A DNA stretch of 64,000 nucleotides from Leisingera aquaemixtae (GTDB lineage: Bacteria; Pseudomonadota; Alphaproteobacteria; Rhodobacterales; Rhodobacteraceae), in contig NZ_CYSR01000030.1 of the NCBI RefSeq assembly GCF_001458395.1, positions 124,001-188,000 on the forward strand. The letters run 5' to 3'. The translations under genes were made by a program, and so were the position numbers. Every line of letters starts with the position of its first letter. Position 1 is the first letter of the stretch. Positions 26,111 through 35,001 of the stretch are shown one piece after another. The notes under the pieces are model-generated. The model was not told where the DNA came from. It saw only the letters and a program-made list of their open reading frames with translations, and did not search any database.

Positions 26111-27487
26111 ATGAAAGTCATTATCTGCGGTGCGGGCCAGGTCGGCTGGCAGATCGCCCGGCACCTGTCCGGCGAGCACAATGACGTCACCGTTGTCGAC
26201 AACAATGCAGAACTGGTGCGCCGCGCCACCGACACGCTGGACGTGCAGGGCATTCACGGCTTCGCCTCATACCCGGATGTGCTGGAGCGGGCCGGGGCGC
26301 GGGATGCGGATATGATCATCGCCGCCACCCATTCGGACGAGGTCAACATGGTGACCTGCCAGGTGGCGCATTCCGTGTTCAAGGTTCAGCGCAAGATCGC
26401 CCGGCTGCGGGCCAAAAGCTATCTGACGGCAATCTATTCCGATCTCTATCAGCGCGAGCATCTGCCGATTGACGTGGTGATCAGCCCGGAGCGGGAGGTC
26501 GCCGCGGCAGCGATGCTGCGGCTGTCGGCGCCGGCGGCGTTTGATACCGAGACCTTCATGGGCGGGATGGCGCAGCTTCTGGGCATCCAGATCGATGCCG
26601 ACTGCCCGGTGGTGAACACGCCGCTGCGGCAGCTGACCGATCTGTTCTCGACGCTGCGGGCGATTGTGGTCGGGGTGCGCCGCGACGGCACCCTGTTCGC
26701 GCCGGAGCCGGGCGATCAGCTGTTCGTGGGCGACAGCTGCTATGTGTTCTGCCACGTGGACGACGTGCCCCGCACCATCGAGGTGTTCGGCAAGCACGAG
26801 AAGCGCCAGGACCGGGTGGTCGTGGTCGGCGGCGGCAACGTCGGGCTGGAAGTGGCCAAGGCGCTGGAGAGCAGCACCTCCCGGATCCGGGCCAAGGTGA
26901 TCGAGCGGGACCGAAGATGCGCGGAACGCGCCGCGGAGGAGCTGGAGCGCACCATCGTGCTGCACGGCGACGGCCTGGACCGGGCGCTGCTGATCGAGGC
27001 GGGCATCGACAAGGCCGATGCGCTGCTGGCGGTCACCGATGACGACAAGACCAACATGCTGGCCGCCGTGCGCGCCAAGGCCGAGGGCTGCCCGCTGGCG
27101 ATTGCGCTGGTCAACGATCCCACCCTGGTGCCGCTGCTGCCGCACCTGGGCATCGACGCCTATATCAACCCGCGCTCCACCACCGTCAGCTCGATCCTGC
27201 GCCACATCCGCTATGGCCGGGTGCGGCAGGTCTATTCGCTGGGCGACGCCGAAGCGGAGATGATCGAGGCCGAAGTGCTGTCGACCTCGCCGATTTCCGG
27301 CCAGCTGATCCGGGACACCGACTTTCCCGAAGGCGTTCTGGTTGGCGGGGTGCAGAAGAACGGCGAGATGGTGCGCCCCTCCGGCGAGATGCGGATCGAG
27401 GAGGGCGATGTGATCGCGCTCTTTGCAATGGCGGATGACGTTCCGGAGGTCGAGCGCCTGCTGCAGGTGTCGATCGACTACTTCTAA
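26111..27487 (+). CDS. trkA: Trk potassium uptake NAD-binding subunit TrkA
   Basis: A 458-residue cytosolic regulator of the TrkH potassium channel. There are two tandem RCK units: Rossmann motifs at MKVIICGAGQVGWQIARHLSGEHNDVTVVD (N-terminus) and VVVVGGGNVGLEVAKALES near residue 237. Each is followed by a TrkA-C domain (around 145-220 and 380-455). Length matches the family. The trkH ATG follows 1 bp after its stop. In relatives it directly follows ntrX; here a reverse-strand module lies between. Confidence 0.95.
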   Translation: MKVIICGAGQVGWQIARHLSGEHNDVTVVDNNAELVRRATDTLDVQGIHGFASYPDVLERAGARDADMIIAATHSDEVNMVTCQVAHSVFKVQRKIARLRAKSYLTAIYSDLYQREHLPIDVVISPEREVAAAAMLRLSAPAAFDTETFMGGMAQLLGIQIDADCPVVNTPLRQLTDLFSTLRAIVVGVRRDGTLFAPEPGDQLFVGDSCYVFCHVDDVPRTIEVFGKHEKRQDRVVVVGGGNVGLEVAKALESSTSRIRAKVIERDRRCAERAAEELERTIVLHGDGLDRALLIEAGIDKADALLAVTDDDKTNMLAAVRAKAEGCPLAIALVNDPTLVPLLPHLGIDAYINPRSTTVSSILRHIRYGRVRQVYSLGDAEAEMIEAEVLSTSPISGQLIRDTDFPEGVLVGGVQKNGEMVRPSGEMRIEEGDVIALFAMADDVPEVERLLQVSIDYF

Positions 27488-27488
27488 G

Positions 27489-29024
27489 ATGCGCCGACCG
27501 GTCCAAGCCCCCATCGGCGTGCTGCGCCTGCCGCTGTTCCTGCTGATCTGGGGCACCGCCTCGCTGGCGATGTGGCTGCCCGCGGTGCATGCGCTGGTGC
27601 TGGATGACCACCAGACATCGCGCAGTTTTTTCTATGCCGGGCTTGCCGGGATTATCCTGGTGGTGCTGATTGCCCTGTCGATGGGCAACCGGGTGCCGCG
27701 CTACAGCATGCCCGGGCAGCTTCTGTCGCTGCTGGCAACCTTTGCCGTTTTGCCGCTGTTCCTGGCGGTGCCGGTGCAGGATGCGCTGGTGGACACCCGC
27801 TTTTTGAATGCCTACTTCGACATGGTCAGCGCGATCACCACCACCGGCGCCGATATCTGGGCGGACCCGGGGCGGCTGCCGCCCAGCGTGCATTTGTGGC
27901 GGGCCATTGTCGGCTGGCTGGGTGGGCTGCTGATGTGGATCGCCGCCTCGGCGGTGCTGGCACCGATGTCGCTTGGCGGCTTCGAGGTCACCGCCAAGGG
28001 CGGGCCGGGCGGCGGCGCTGCCGTGCCCATCCACATGGAGCGGGCCGATCCGCGCCGCCAACTGGTGCTGGTCACCAGCACGCTGGCGCCGGTTTATGCG
28101 GGGCTGACACTGGTGCTGTGGATGCTGCTGATCATCACCGGCGAGGAGGCGCTGGCGGGGCTGAGCCACGCCATGTCGGTGATGGCCACCTCGGGGATTT
28201 CCGCAACCGGCGGGGTCGAGAACGCCGCCAGCGGCATTGCCGGCGAAATGGTGATGTTCCTGTTCATGTTCTTTGCCCTGTCGCGGCTGACCTTTTCCAG
28301 CGACACGGTGACGGCGGGCCAGGGGCGTCTGGACAAGGATCCGGAGTTCCGCACCGGGCTGCTGATCGTCTTTGGGGTGCCGCTGCTGTTGTTCCTGCGC
28401 CATTGGGTGGCCGCCTATGAGGTGGACGCCGGCGAGGACCTGCTGCAAGCGCTGCATGCACTGTGGGGGACGCTGTTCACGGTGATGTCCTTCCTGTCGA
28501 CCACCGGGTTCGAAAGCGTTCACTGGGAGGCGGCGCGTTCTTGGTCGGGGCTGGAAACCCCCGGCATGATCCTTCTGGGGCTGGCGGTGTTCGGCGGCGG
28601 CGTTGCCACCACCGCCGGGGGCGTCAAGCTGCTGCGGGTCTATGCGCTCTACCTCAACGGGCTGCGCGAGATGGAGCGGCTGGTGCATCCCAGCTCTGTC
28701 AGCGGCGAAGGCGACCGCACCAAGCGGCTGCAGAAGAACGGCGCCTTTGTGGCCTGGGTGTTCTTCATGCTGTTTGCCCTGTCGCTGGCGCTGATCAGCA
28801 CGGCGCTCGCCGCGGTCGGCAATGATTTCGAGCAGTCGATCGTGCTGGCCATTGCTACGCTTGCGACCACCGGCCCGCTGACCGAAAGCGCCGCGAGCGA
28901 ACCGATTGTGCTCAGCCTGCTGACGACTCCGGCCAAGCTGATCCTGTGCATTGCCATGGTGCTGGGGCGGCTGGAGACGCTGGCCTTCATCGCGCTGCTG
29001 TCGCCAAACCTGTGGCGCAGCTGA
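27489..29024 (+). CDS. trkH: Trk potassium transporter membrane subunit TrkH
   Basis: An inner-membrane potassium channel/transporter of 511 residues. The start is the ATG at 27489, one base after the trkA stop; the open frame upstream overlaps trkA and is not used. Four pore repeats carry selectivity-filter-like segments (SAITTTGADIW, SVMATSGISATGG, SFLSTTGFESVHW, ATLATTGPLTESA), the expected TrkH architecture. With TrkA this forms a complete uptake system. Confidence 0.94.
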   Translation: MRRPVQAPIGVLRLPLFLLIWGTASLAMWLPAVHALVLDDHQTSRSFFYAGLAGIILVVLIALSMGNRVPRYSMPGQLLSLLATFAVLPLFLAVPVQDALVDTRFLNAYFDMVSAITTTGADIWADPGRLPPSVHLWRAIVGWLGGLLMWIAASAVLAPMSLGGFEVTAKGGPGGGAAVPIHMERADPRRQLVLVTSTLAPVYAGLTLVLWMLLIITGEEALAGLSHAMSVMATSGISATGGVENAASGIAGEMVMFLFMFFALSRLTFSSDTVTAGQGRLDKDPEFRTGLLIVFGVPLLLFLRHWVAAYEVDAGEDLLQALHALWGTLFTVMSFLSTTGFESVHWEAARSWSGLETPGMILLGLAVFGGGVATTAGGVKLLRVYALYLNGLREMERLVHPSSVSGEGDRTKRLQKNGAFVAWVFFMLFALSLALISTALAAVGNDFEQSIVLAIATLATTGPLTESAASEPIVLSLLTTPAKLILCIAMVLGRLETLAFIALLSPNLWRS

Positions 29025-29145
29025 CAGCCGCTGGCCGGGTCGGCGTGTTTTTCGGTGGAAACTTGTATTTTCTCCGTTCATAGTGGTCTTTAACGTGCGT
29101 GCTGGTCCGCAGTGCGTGGCAAGAACAAAGGCGAGATAATAAAAA

Positions 29146-29385
29146 ATGGCTTCGGACAGACAGAATCTTCAGGATGCCTTCCTGAATCACGTTCGCAAAA
29201 CCAAGGTTCCGGTTACAATCTTTCTGATCAACGGGGTTAAACTGCAGGGTGTGATCACCTGGTTCGACAATTTCTGTGTGCTGCTGCGCCGCGACGGACA
29301 GTCGCAGCTGGTCTACAAACACGCGATTTCGACCATCATGCCGGCCCAACCGATCAGTCTCTATGAGGGTGAAGACTCCAATTGA
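29146..29385 (+). CDS. hfq: RNA chaperone Hfq
   Basis: 79 residues, the usual alphaproteobacterial length. The Sm1 motif ([21 protein letters not shown]) and Sm2 motif ([12 protein letters not shown], containing the YKHA signature) are intact, and there is only a short C-terminal tail. It forms a hexamer that pairs sRNAs with mRNAs. The ATG is preceded by GCGAGATAATAAAA, with a moderate ribosome site. Its stop overlaps the hflX start, the conserved hfq-hflX arrangement. Its presence is relevant to the sRNA candidate at 50621. Confidence 0.97.
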   Translation: MASDRQNLQDAFLNHVRKTKVPVTIFLINGVKLQGVITWFDNFCVLLRRDGQSQLVYKHAISTIMPAQPISLYEGEDSN

Positions 29386-30656
29386 TGGAGCATGAAAGGA
29401 AGCAGACCCGCGCCTGGGTGCTGCATCCGGAAATCAAATCCGACAGCGGGCGCCGCGACCCGGCCCCCGCGCTTGCGGAGGCCGTTGCGCTGGCAGCGGC
29501 CTTGCCCGATCTTGACGTGATCGGCTCAGGCGTGGTGCGCCTGCCCAAGGCGCATGCGGGGATGCTGTTCGGCTCTGGCAAGATCGAAGAGCTGGCAAGC
29601 ATCCTGAAGGCGAATGAGATCGAACTGGTCCTGATTGACGGGCCGGTTTCCCCCGTGCAGCAGCGCAACCTGGAGAAGGCCTGGCAGGTCAAGATCCTCG
29701 ACCGGACCGGCCTAATCCTGGAGATCTTCTCGGACCGTGCGGCGACCCGCGAAGGGGTTCTGCAGGTTGAGATGGCGGCGCTCAGCTATCAGCGGACGCG
29801 GCTGGTGCGGGCCTGGACCCACCTGGAACGCCAGCGCGGCGGCCTGGGCTTTGTCGGCGGACCCGGCGAAACCCAGATCGAAGCGGACCGGCGCGCTATC
29901 GACGACCAGCTGGTGCGGCTGCGCCGGCAGCTGGACAAGGTGGTGAAAACCCGGACCCTGCACCGCGCCTCGCGCGCCAAGGTGCCGTATCCGATTGTGG
30001 CGCTGGTGGGGTACACCAACGCCGGCAAGTCGACGCTGTTCAACCGCCTGACGGGGGCAGAGGTGATGGCCAAGGACATGCTCTTTGCCACCCTGGACCC
30101 GACGATGCGGCGGGTGGAGCTGCCGGACGGGCCGGAGATCATCCTGTCCGACACCGTGGGCTTCATCTCGAACCTGCCGACGGAACTGGTTGCTGCCTTC
30201 CGCGCCACGCTGGAAGAGGTGCTGGCCGCCGATGTGATCCTGCATGTGCGCGACATCAGCCACCACGACAGCAAGCAGCAGGCGGACGACGTCGAGGGCA
30301 TCCTGGCCTCACTGGGGGTGGACGAGAACCGCGTCCGGATCGAGGTCTGGAACAAGCTGGATCAGCTGCCTGAGGAAGAGGCCGAAGCCCGCCGCCAGCG
30401 GGCAGAACGCGAGGACGGCATCCATGCGATTTCGGCCCTGACCGGTGAGGGGCTGGACGGCCTGCTGGCCGACATTGCCGAAAAGCTGCAGGGCGTCCGC
30501 CACGAGGAAGTCCTGACCCTGACCTTTGCCCAGGGCAAGCAGCGCGCCTGGCTGTTCAAGGAAGATCTGGTGCTGCAGGAGAAGCAGACCGAGACCGGGT
30601 TTGACGTCACCGTGCTGTGGACCGACCGGCAGAGGGCCAAGTTCGACAGGCTTTGA
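29385..30656 (+). CDS. hflX: Ribosome-associated GTPase HflX
   Basis: 423 residues from the ATG at 29385, which shares one base with the hfq stop (a TTG one codon earlier is possible). The N-terminal HflX domain includes SGKIEELASILKANEIELVLIDGPVSP and the Gly-rich RGGLGFVGGPGETQIE linker. The GTPase has G1 GYTNAGKSTLFN, G3 DTVGFISNLP and G4 NKLD. HflX splits stalled 70S ribosomes under stress. A strong terminator follows. Confidence 0.95.
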   Translation: MEHERKQTRAWVLHPEIKSDSGRRDPAPALAEAVALAAALPDLDVIGSGVVRLPKAHAGMLFGSGKIEELASILKANEIELVLIDGPVSPVQQRNLEKAWQVKILDRTGLILEIFSDRAATREGVLQVEMAALSYQRTRLVRAWTHLERQRGGLGFVGGPGETQIEADRRAIDDQLVRLRRQLDKVVKTRTLHRASRAKVPYPIVALVGYTNAGKSTLFNRLTGAEVMAKDMLFATLDPTMRRVELPDGPEIILSDTVGFISNLPTELVAAFRATLEEVLAADVILHVRDISHHDSKQQADDVEGILASLGVDENRVRIEVWNKLDQLPEEEAEARRQRAEREDGIHAISALTGEGLDGLLADIAEKLQGVRHEEVLTLTFAQGKQRAWLFKEDLVLQEKQTETGFDVTVLWTDRQRAKFDRL

Positions 30657-30681
30657 AACGGACCTTGAAGCACAAAAGGAA

Positions 30682-30707
30682 ACGGGCGCCGCAGCGCCCG
30701 TTTTTTA
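30682..30707 (+). terminator. Rho-independent terminator after hflX
   Basis: An 8-bp stem (ACGGGCGC/GCGCCCGT) with a CGCA loop, followed by TTTTTTATT. The opposite side also has a partial T-rich tail, so it may also serve the convergent penicillin-acylase gene that ends at 30722. Confidence 0.9.
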
Positions 30708-30721
30708 TTGCCCCGTTCTGG

Positions 30722-33196
30722 TCACCGGGGTGTGATCCGGGTGATGCCGACCGCAGCCGCGCGGGCCAGGTCTTCGTCCAGCGACATCGGGATGTACTCG
30801 CCGCGGCGCCACAGCTGGGCCATGTCGTCGTAATAGCGCGACAGCGGGTGGCCGGACTGGCCAGTGGACACGATGAAGACTGAGCTGTCGGGATCGGCGA
30901 AGTCATAGACCCCGCGGTAGCCGGCTGCGTGGATGTTCTGGAACGGATCGGGATCCTTGCCGGAGCTTTTGCCGCGCTGCAGGGTGTTGTCGCTGCCGCT
31001 GGTGGACTGGCGGATGTTCACGAAATAGCGCAGCAGCGGCACGTCGCCCAAAACCGCATGGTCCTGCGTGGCCTGATGGGCGTCACCCCAGCGCAGCGAT
31101 TCCAGCGCGCTGCCATAGCGTTCCTCGATCCAGATCAGCGCATCGTCCAGCGCCAGCCGAGCCATATCGGTGCAGGTCTCAGTCCGTGCGCTCTGGCGCA
31201 CGTTGCACCAGGCGGACGCGCCCTCCACATCGCGGAAGACGCGCTCGATGAACAGCGGCTCCACATGGCGGAAGGATTTGGCCACCGGTCCCAGCTCATC
31301 CGTGATCAGCCGGGCCTGCAGCGCCCGCACCCAGGCGGCATAGATCAGCGGCTCCGGCAGATGCTCGTTCATCTCGCCGTTCCATTCGGACAGCAGGGTC
31401 AGGGCAATCTGACGCTGCCGCTCCCGGGTGCCCGCAGGGGCGGCCTCCCCGGTGAACCACAGATCGGCGCCGATCAGCGGCAACAGCGTGCGCGCGGTGT
31501 AGGAGACCGTGTCCAGCTGCGCCTCGATAAAGCTGTCGCGGGTATGCACCTCGCGGTTCTGCATCAGCTTCTGCCAGCGGTGGACACGCTGGGTATCGCC
31601 CCAGTCAAAGGAGACGTGGTCCGGGAAGGCGCGGTCGAGGATCTTGTTGTTGGTGTTGCCCAGAATGCCGCCGGCGGGGCGCAGGAACTCCGGGTTGTCC
31701 GCATAGGGCGCACGGCCCTGCCAGCGGTTTTCCGGGTGCCAGCCCTGGCTGGGCATCCGGCCCTTGCTTTGGTGCTTGGGGTCGCGTGCCGGGAAGGCGC
31801 CGACGGTCTTCAGCGCGATGGTATCTGCGTCCGCCAGCGTCAGGTTCTGGGAGGGCGCGATGAAATCCTCGCCCGCGGCGATGGCCTCTTGCACCGAGGT
31901 GCTGCGCATCAGGTTGATGGCCGCGCTCATCGAAGTGTCTTTGGGGCTGAGTACGGTCCAGCTGAGCGATACCACATGGCCGGGCGGGGTGATCTCTGCC
32001 AGGTTGAACATGGAGCCGGGCAGAACCGGGCCGTTGTCTGTCCAGCGCAGGGTCAGGGTGACCGGCGCCTCGTCCTTGATCTTGATGATCGACGGGCGGG
32101 TGATGAAGTCCTTGTAGCCGTCAACACTCAGGTATTCCTGCGGGTTTTCCGGGTTCAGTTTCTCGATGAACAGGTCCTGATCGTCGAGGTAGGAGGAGGT
32201 GACGCCCCAGCCCAGGCTGTCCGACCGCCCGGTGATGACGGCCGGGATGCCGGGGATGGTGCCGCCGATCACGCCGCCGGTGCCCAGTTCCAGCCGCGCC
32301 AGGTACCAGACGCCGGGGGCGCTGAGGCCCAGATGCGGGTCATTGGCCAAAAGCGTGCCGCCCGCAGCCGACCGGTTCGGCGCGGCGGCCCAGGCGTTGG
32401 AGGCGCCGGCCAGCCCTCGCGGCGCAACCGGGAACAGCAGGCTGTCTTCCTCAGTGCTGTCGGCGGAGGCGAACTGGCGGGCACCGGGCACAAGCTCGGC
32501 GTATTCGGGCAGCGCGGTGATACCGGTCCCCGGCGCATCCGGCAGAATATCCTTGATCCGGGTTTCGTCATTCAGCGCCAGCGAGGTGCGGGCGCGCAGG
32601 ACCTCTTCGCGCATGTGGCCAGAGAGCTGCAGCGCCATCAGCTTCATGATCGCGATGCTGTCGGCGGGCTGCCAGGGCGGCAGCGGCATGCCGAACAGGA
32701 ACATCTCCGGCGCGCCGCGGCCAAGCGCGTCTTCATTGATCTCCAGCAGGCGGGCGTTGACGCCTGCGGCATAAGACTTGAGCGCTGCCATCGCTTCGGG
32801 CGATTGCACCTCCACCGATTGCTGCGCCAGCCGGTACAGGTCCAGCCGCCGCAGATAGGTGTCGGTCTCCACCGTGCGGGTGCCGAAGATCTCCGACAGG
32901 CGGCCCTGGGCGGTGCGCCGCATCACCGCCATCTGCCACAGCCGGTCCTGAGCGTGGGCATAGCCGAGGCCGAAATAGACATCCTCGTCGCTGGCGCCGT
33001 AGCTGCCGAAGATATGCGGCACATTGGCGTTGTCGCGGACAATCTCAACCGGTGAGGACAGGCCGGGCAGGGCAAGTTCCTTGTCATACTCGGGCAGCGA
33101 CTGCGCGGCGAGGTAGTAGATCAGCAGGGCGGCGAGAACGCTCAGCAGAATCAGCCCCGCAGCAATGCGCAGAAGCCAGCGGAAAAGATGTCCCAT
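30722..33196 (-). CDS. Penicillin acylase family Ntn hydrolase
   Basis: An 824-residue precursor anchored by an N-terminal helix (residues 9-31), so the enzyme probably faces the periplasm. The alpha-chain region shows the family blocks VEIVRDNANVPHIFG and FGLGYAHAQDRLWQM. Ser266 in GASNAWA is the expected autocatalytic cleavage site and N-terminal nucleophile of the beta chain, followed by LLANDPHLGLSAPGVWY. Family members hydrolyse beta-lactam side chains or N-acyl-homoserine lactones; the physiological substrate cannot be told. Quorum-signal turnover is plausible in a Roseobacter but not shown. It is divergent from the dehydrogenase at 33313. Confidence 0.88.
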   Translation of the reverse strand: MGHLFRWLLRIAAGLILLSVLAALLIYYLAAQSLPEYDKELALPGLSSPVEIVRDNANVPHIFGSYGASDEDVYFGLGYAHAQDRLWQMAVMRRTAQGRLSEIFGTRTVETDTYLRRLDLYRLAQQSVEVQSPEAMAALKSYAAGVNARLLEINEDALGRGAPEMFLFGMPLPPWQPADSIAIMKLMALQLSGHMREEVLRARTSLALNDETRIKDILPDAPGTGITALPEYAELVPGARQFASADSTEEDSLLFPVAPRGLAGASNAWAAAPNRSAAGGTLLANDPHLGLSAPGVWYLARLELGTGGVIGGTIPGIPAVITGRSDSLGWGVTSSYLDDQDLFIEKLNPENPQEYLSVDGYKDFITRPSIIKIKDEAPVTLTLRWTDNGPVLPGSMFNLAEITPPGHVVSLSWTVLSPKDTSMSAAINLMRSTSVQEAIAAGEDFIAPSQNLTLADADTIALKTVGAFPARDPKHQSKGRMPSQGWHPENRWQGRAPYADNPEFLRPAGGILGNTNNKILDRAFPDHVSFDWGDTQRVHRWQKLMQNREVHTRDSFIEAQLDTVSYTARTLLPLIGADLWFTGEAAPAGTRERQRQIALTLLSEWNGEMNEHLPEPLIYAAWVRALQARLITDELGPVAKSFRHVEPLFIERVFRDVEGASAWCNVRQSARTETCTDMARLALDDALIWIEERYGSALESLRWGDAHQATQDHAVLGDVPLLRYFVNIRQSTSGSDNTLQRGKSSGKDPDPFQNIHAAGYRGVYDFADPDSSVFIVSTGQSGHPLSRYYDDMAQLWRRGEYIPMSLDEDLARAAAVGITRITPR

Positions 33197-33312
33197 CAGC
33201 GGTTGTTTCCCATTGGGTTTTTGTCATTTCCACCGGCCGGCAGATTGCGCCCTGCGGCGGCGGTGGTAGGGTTGGCGACAACATATGCGAAGACAGATCA
33301 AGGGAAAAGCAG

Positions 33313-34185
33313 ATGGCAAAAATCGCGTTTCTGGGCCTCGGAGTCATGGGCTATCCGATGGCCGGGCACCTGCAGGCCGCGGGCCATGAGGTCACGGTCT
33401 ACAACCGCACGGAAGCCAAGGCCAAGGCCTGGGCCAAGGAGCACGGCGGCCATTTTGCCGCCACCCCGCGCGCCGCGGCCTCCGGGGCGGAGTTTGTGAT
33501 GGCCTGCGTGGGCAACGACGATGACCTGCGCTCGGTGTGCCTGGGTTCGGATGGCGCCTTTGCCGGCATGTCCAAGGGGGCGGTGTTTGTCGACCACACC
33601 ACGGTGTCGGCCAAGGTGACGCGGGAGCTTTACGCAGCGGCGCAGCAGCACGGCGCCGCCTTTGTGGATGCGCCGATTTCCGGCGGCCAGGCCGGCGCGG
33701 AGAACGGCGCGCTGTCGGTCATGTGCGGCGGTGATGAGGATGCCTATGCCCGCGCTGAGCCGGTGATTGATGCCTATGCCCGCATCTGCCGCCGCATCGG
33801 CGAGAGCGGCGCCGGGCAGATGACCAAGATGTGCAACCAGATCGCCATTGCCGGTCTGGTGCAGGGGCTGAGCGAGGCGCTGCATTTCGCCGAAAAGGCG
33901 GATCTGGACGGGCGCGCGGTGGTCGAGGTGATCAGCCAGGGCGCGGCGGGCAGCTGGCAGATGGCGAACCGCTATGAAACCATGCTGGACGATCATTTCG
34001 AGCACGGGTTCGCGGTGGACTGGATGCGCAAGGATCTGGGCATCTGCCTGGATGCCGCGAATGAAACCGGCGCCAGCCTGCCGGTGACGGCGCTGGTCGA
34101 TCAGTTCTACAAGGATGTGCAGAAGATGGGCGGCGGGCGCTGGGACACCTCGTCGCTGTTCAAGCGGCTGCGCCAGCTGGGCTGA
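33313..34185 (+). CDS. NAD(P)-dependent oxidoreductase, 3-hydroxyisobutyrate dehydrogenase family
   Basis: 290 residues. The Rossmann opening IAFLGLGVMGYPMAGHLQ, the substrate signature FVDAPISGGQAGAENGALSVMCGG, and the catalytic lysine segment GAGQMTKMCNQI near residue 170 identify the beta-hydroxyacid dehydrogenase family. Reactions include 3-hydroxyisobutyrate, tartronate semialdehyde and succinic semialdehyde reductions; the exact substrate is open. The start is ATG at 33313; the longer open frame upstream lacks family similarity. Confidence 0.88.
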   Translation: MAKIAFLGLGVMGYPMAGHLQAAGHEVTVYNRTEAKAKAWAKEHGGHFAATPRAAASGAEFVMACVGNDDDLRSVCLGSDGAFAGMSKGAVFVDHTTVSAKVTRELYAAAQQHGAAFVDAPISGGQAGAENGALSVMCGGDEDAYARAEPVIDAYARICRRIGESGAGQMTKMCNQIAIAGLVQGLSEALHFAEKADLDGRAVVEVISQGAAGSWQMANRYETMLDDHFEHGFAVDWMRKDLGICLDAANETGASLPVTALVDQFYKDVQKMGGGRWDTSSLFKRLRQLG

Positions 34186-34190
34186 GCAGA

Positions 34191-34223
34191 AAGAAAAATG
34201 GCCTTTCCGGCTGGAAAGGCCAT
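34191..34223 (-). terminator. Terminator between the dehydrogenase and SYLF genes
   Basis: An 11-bp perfect stem (ATGGCCTTTCC/GGAAAGGCCAT) with a 4-base loop. On the minus strand it is followed by TTTTTCTTTC, so it terminates the SYLF lipoprotein gene; on the plus strand the T run is missing. Confidence 0.75.
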
Positions 34224-34256
34224 GCCTCCGGCGGGGATATTCAGGCCAGAAGAAAG
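34224..34256 (+). repeat. Roseobacter dispersed intergenic element, copy A
   Basis: It begins GCCTCCGGCGGGG, then GATATT, then GGCCAGAAGAAAG. It shares GGGATATT and GGCCAGAAGAAA with the copy near 51665-51694. It lies just after a gene end, next to a hairpin. From memory, close variants follow many genes in Rhodobacteraceae genomes; function is unknown. Confidence 0.6.
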
Positions 34257-34286
34257 CGCGGGTCCTTGCTGGCCGGGACCGCGTCC

Positions 34287-34862
34287 TCAGGGGATGATGC
34301 GGGTGTATTTGGTGCCTTCCAGGGTGGCGCCCACCCGCAGGCCGGCCTGGCCGAAGACGGCGGCGAGCACCGGCGAGGTCAGCGTATTGGTGTCGGCGGT
34401 CAGCGAATTGCCTTCGTCGCGGATCACGTATTCCACATCGGCCCCTGCGGCCCAGCCGGAGGAGCGGCGGAAGCCGGCCAGCGCGTCTTCGGTCATGAAG
34501 AACAGCACATGGGCATACTGCTGGGCGCCGATCTGCAGGCCTGCGTTGCCCTTGACGGTGGAATAGTAGTCCACGGTCACGCCGTTGATCCGCAGCGCGC
34601 CGCGGCCATAGGCGCCGCCAAAGACAAAGCCGGCCTCAGTGACCAGCGGCATCACCAGCATCCCGGTCGACTTTTCGGCCAGGGTGCGGGTGTTGGGGAA
34701 CTGGCTGTACATCTGGTTCAGCGTCGCGTCGACGCGGGCGTCGATGGTTGCGGCGTTGCTGTTGCCGACGCCGTTGCCGCAGGCGGCGGTGACGCCGGCA
34801 CCGGCCAGGGCGGCCAGGGCAAAGCCGCGGCGGGTCATGCGGGAAGAGGAAAAACTGCTCAT
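34287..34862 (-). CDS. SYLF/YSC84 lipid-binding domain lipoprotein
   Basis: 191 residues. The N-terminus has a twin-arginine style signal (RMTRRGFALAALAGAGVTAAC) ending in a lipobox-like Cys. It is therefore probably exported folded and lipidated. The mature part is a SYLF domain (GMLVMPLVTEAGFVFGGAYGRGAL, QIGAQQYAHVLFFMTEDAL, SSGWAAGADVEYVIRDEG). SYLF domains bind phosphoinositides in eukaryotes; bacterial roles are unclear. It ends at the shared hairpin at 34191. Confidence 0.82.
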   Translation of the reverse strand: MSSFSSSRMTRRGFALAALAGAGVTAACGNGVGNSNAATIDARVDATLNQMYSQFPNTRTLAEKSTGMLVMPLVTEAGFVFGGAYGRGALRINGVTVDYYSTVKGNAGLQIGAQQYAHVLFFMTEDALAGFRRSSGWAAGADVEYVIRDEGNSLTADTNTLTSPVLAAVFGQAGLRVGATLEGTKYTRIIP

Positions 34863-35001
34863 TTCTCAGGTGCCTGTTATGATTTTCTGCAAGGCCGGTT
34901 TGGCCCGGCTCTGCGCTTGTGTATACGCGGAAAACCGCTGCCTGTCATCAATAGCAAAGCGGTTATTGGCGGCTTCCCGCTGAATTGATCCGGCGCCAGT
35001 G

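Noticed and set aside
26111-30656. trkA-trkH-hfq-hflX as a transferred island
   Set aside because: Gene content and order are standard for alphaproteobacteria and base composition matches the surroundings.
30929-33055. 708-codon open frame antisense to the penicillin-acylase gene
   Set aside because: It is a shadow of a gene with a clear Ntn hydrolase motif; no independent start signal.
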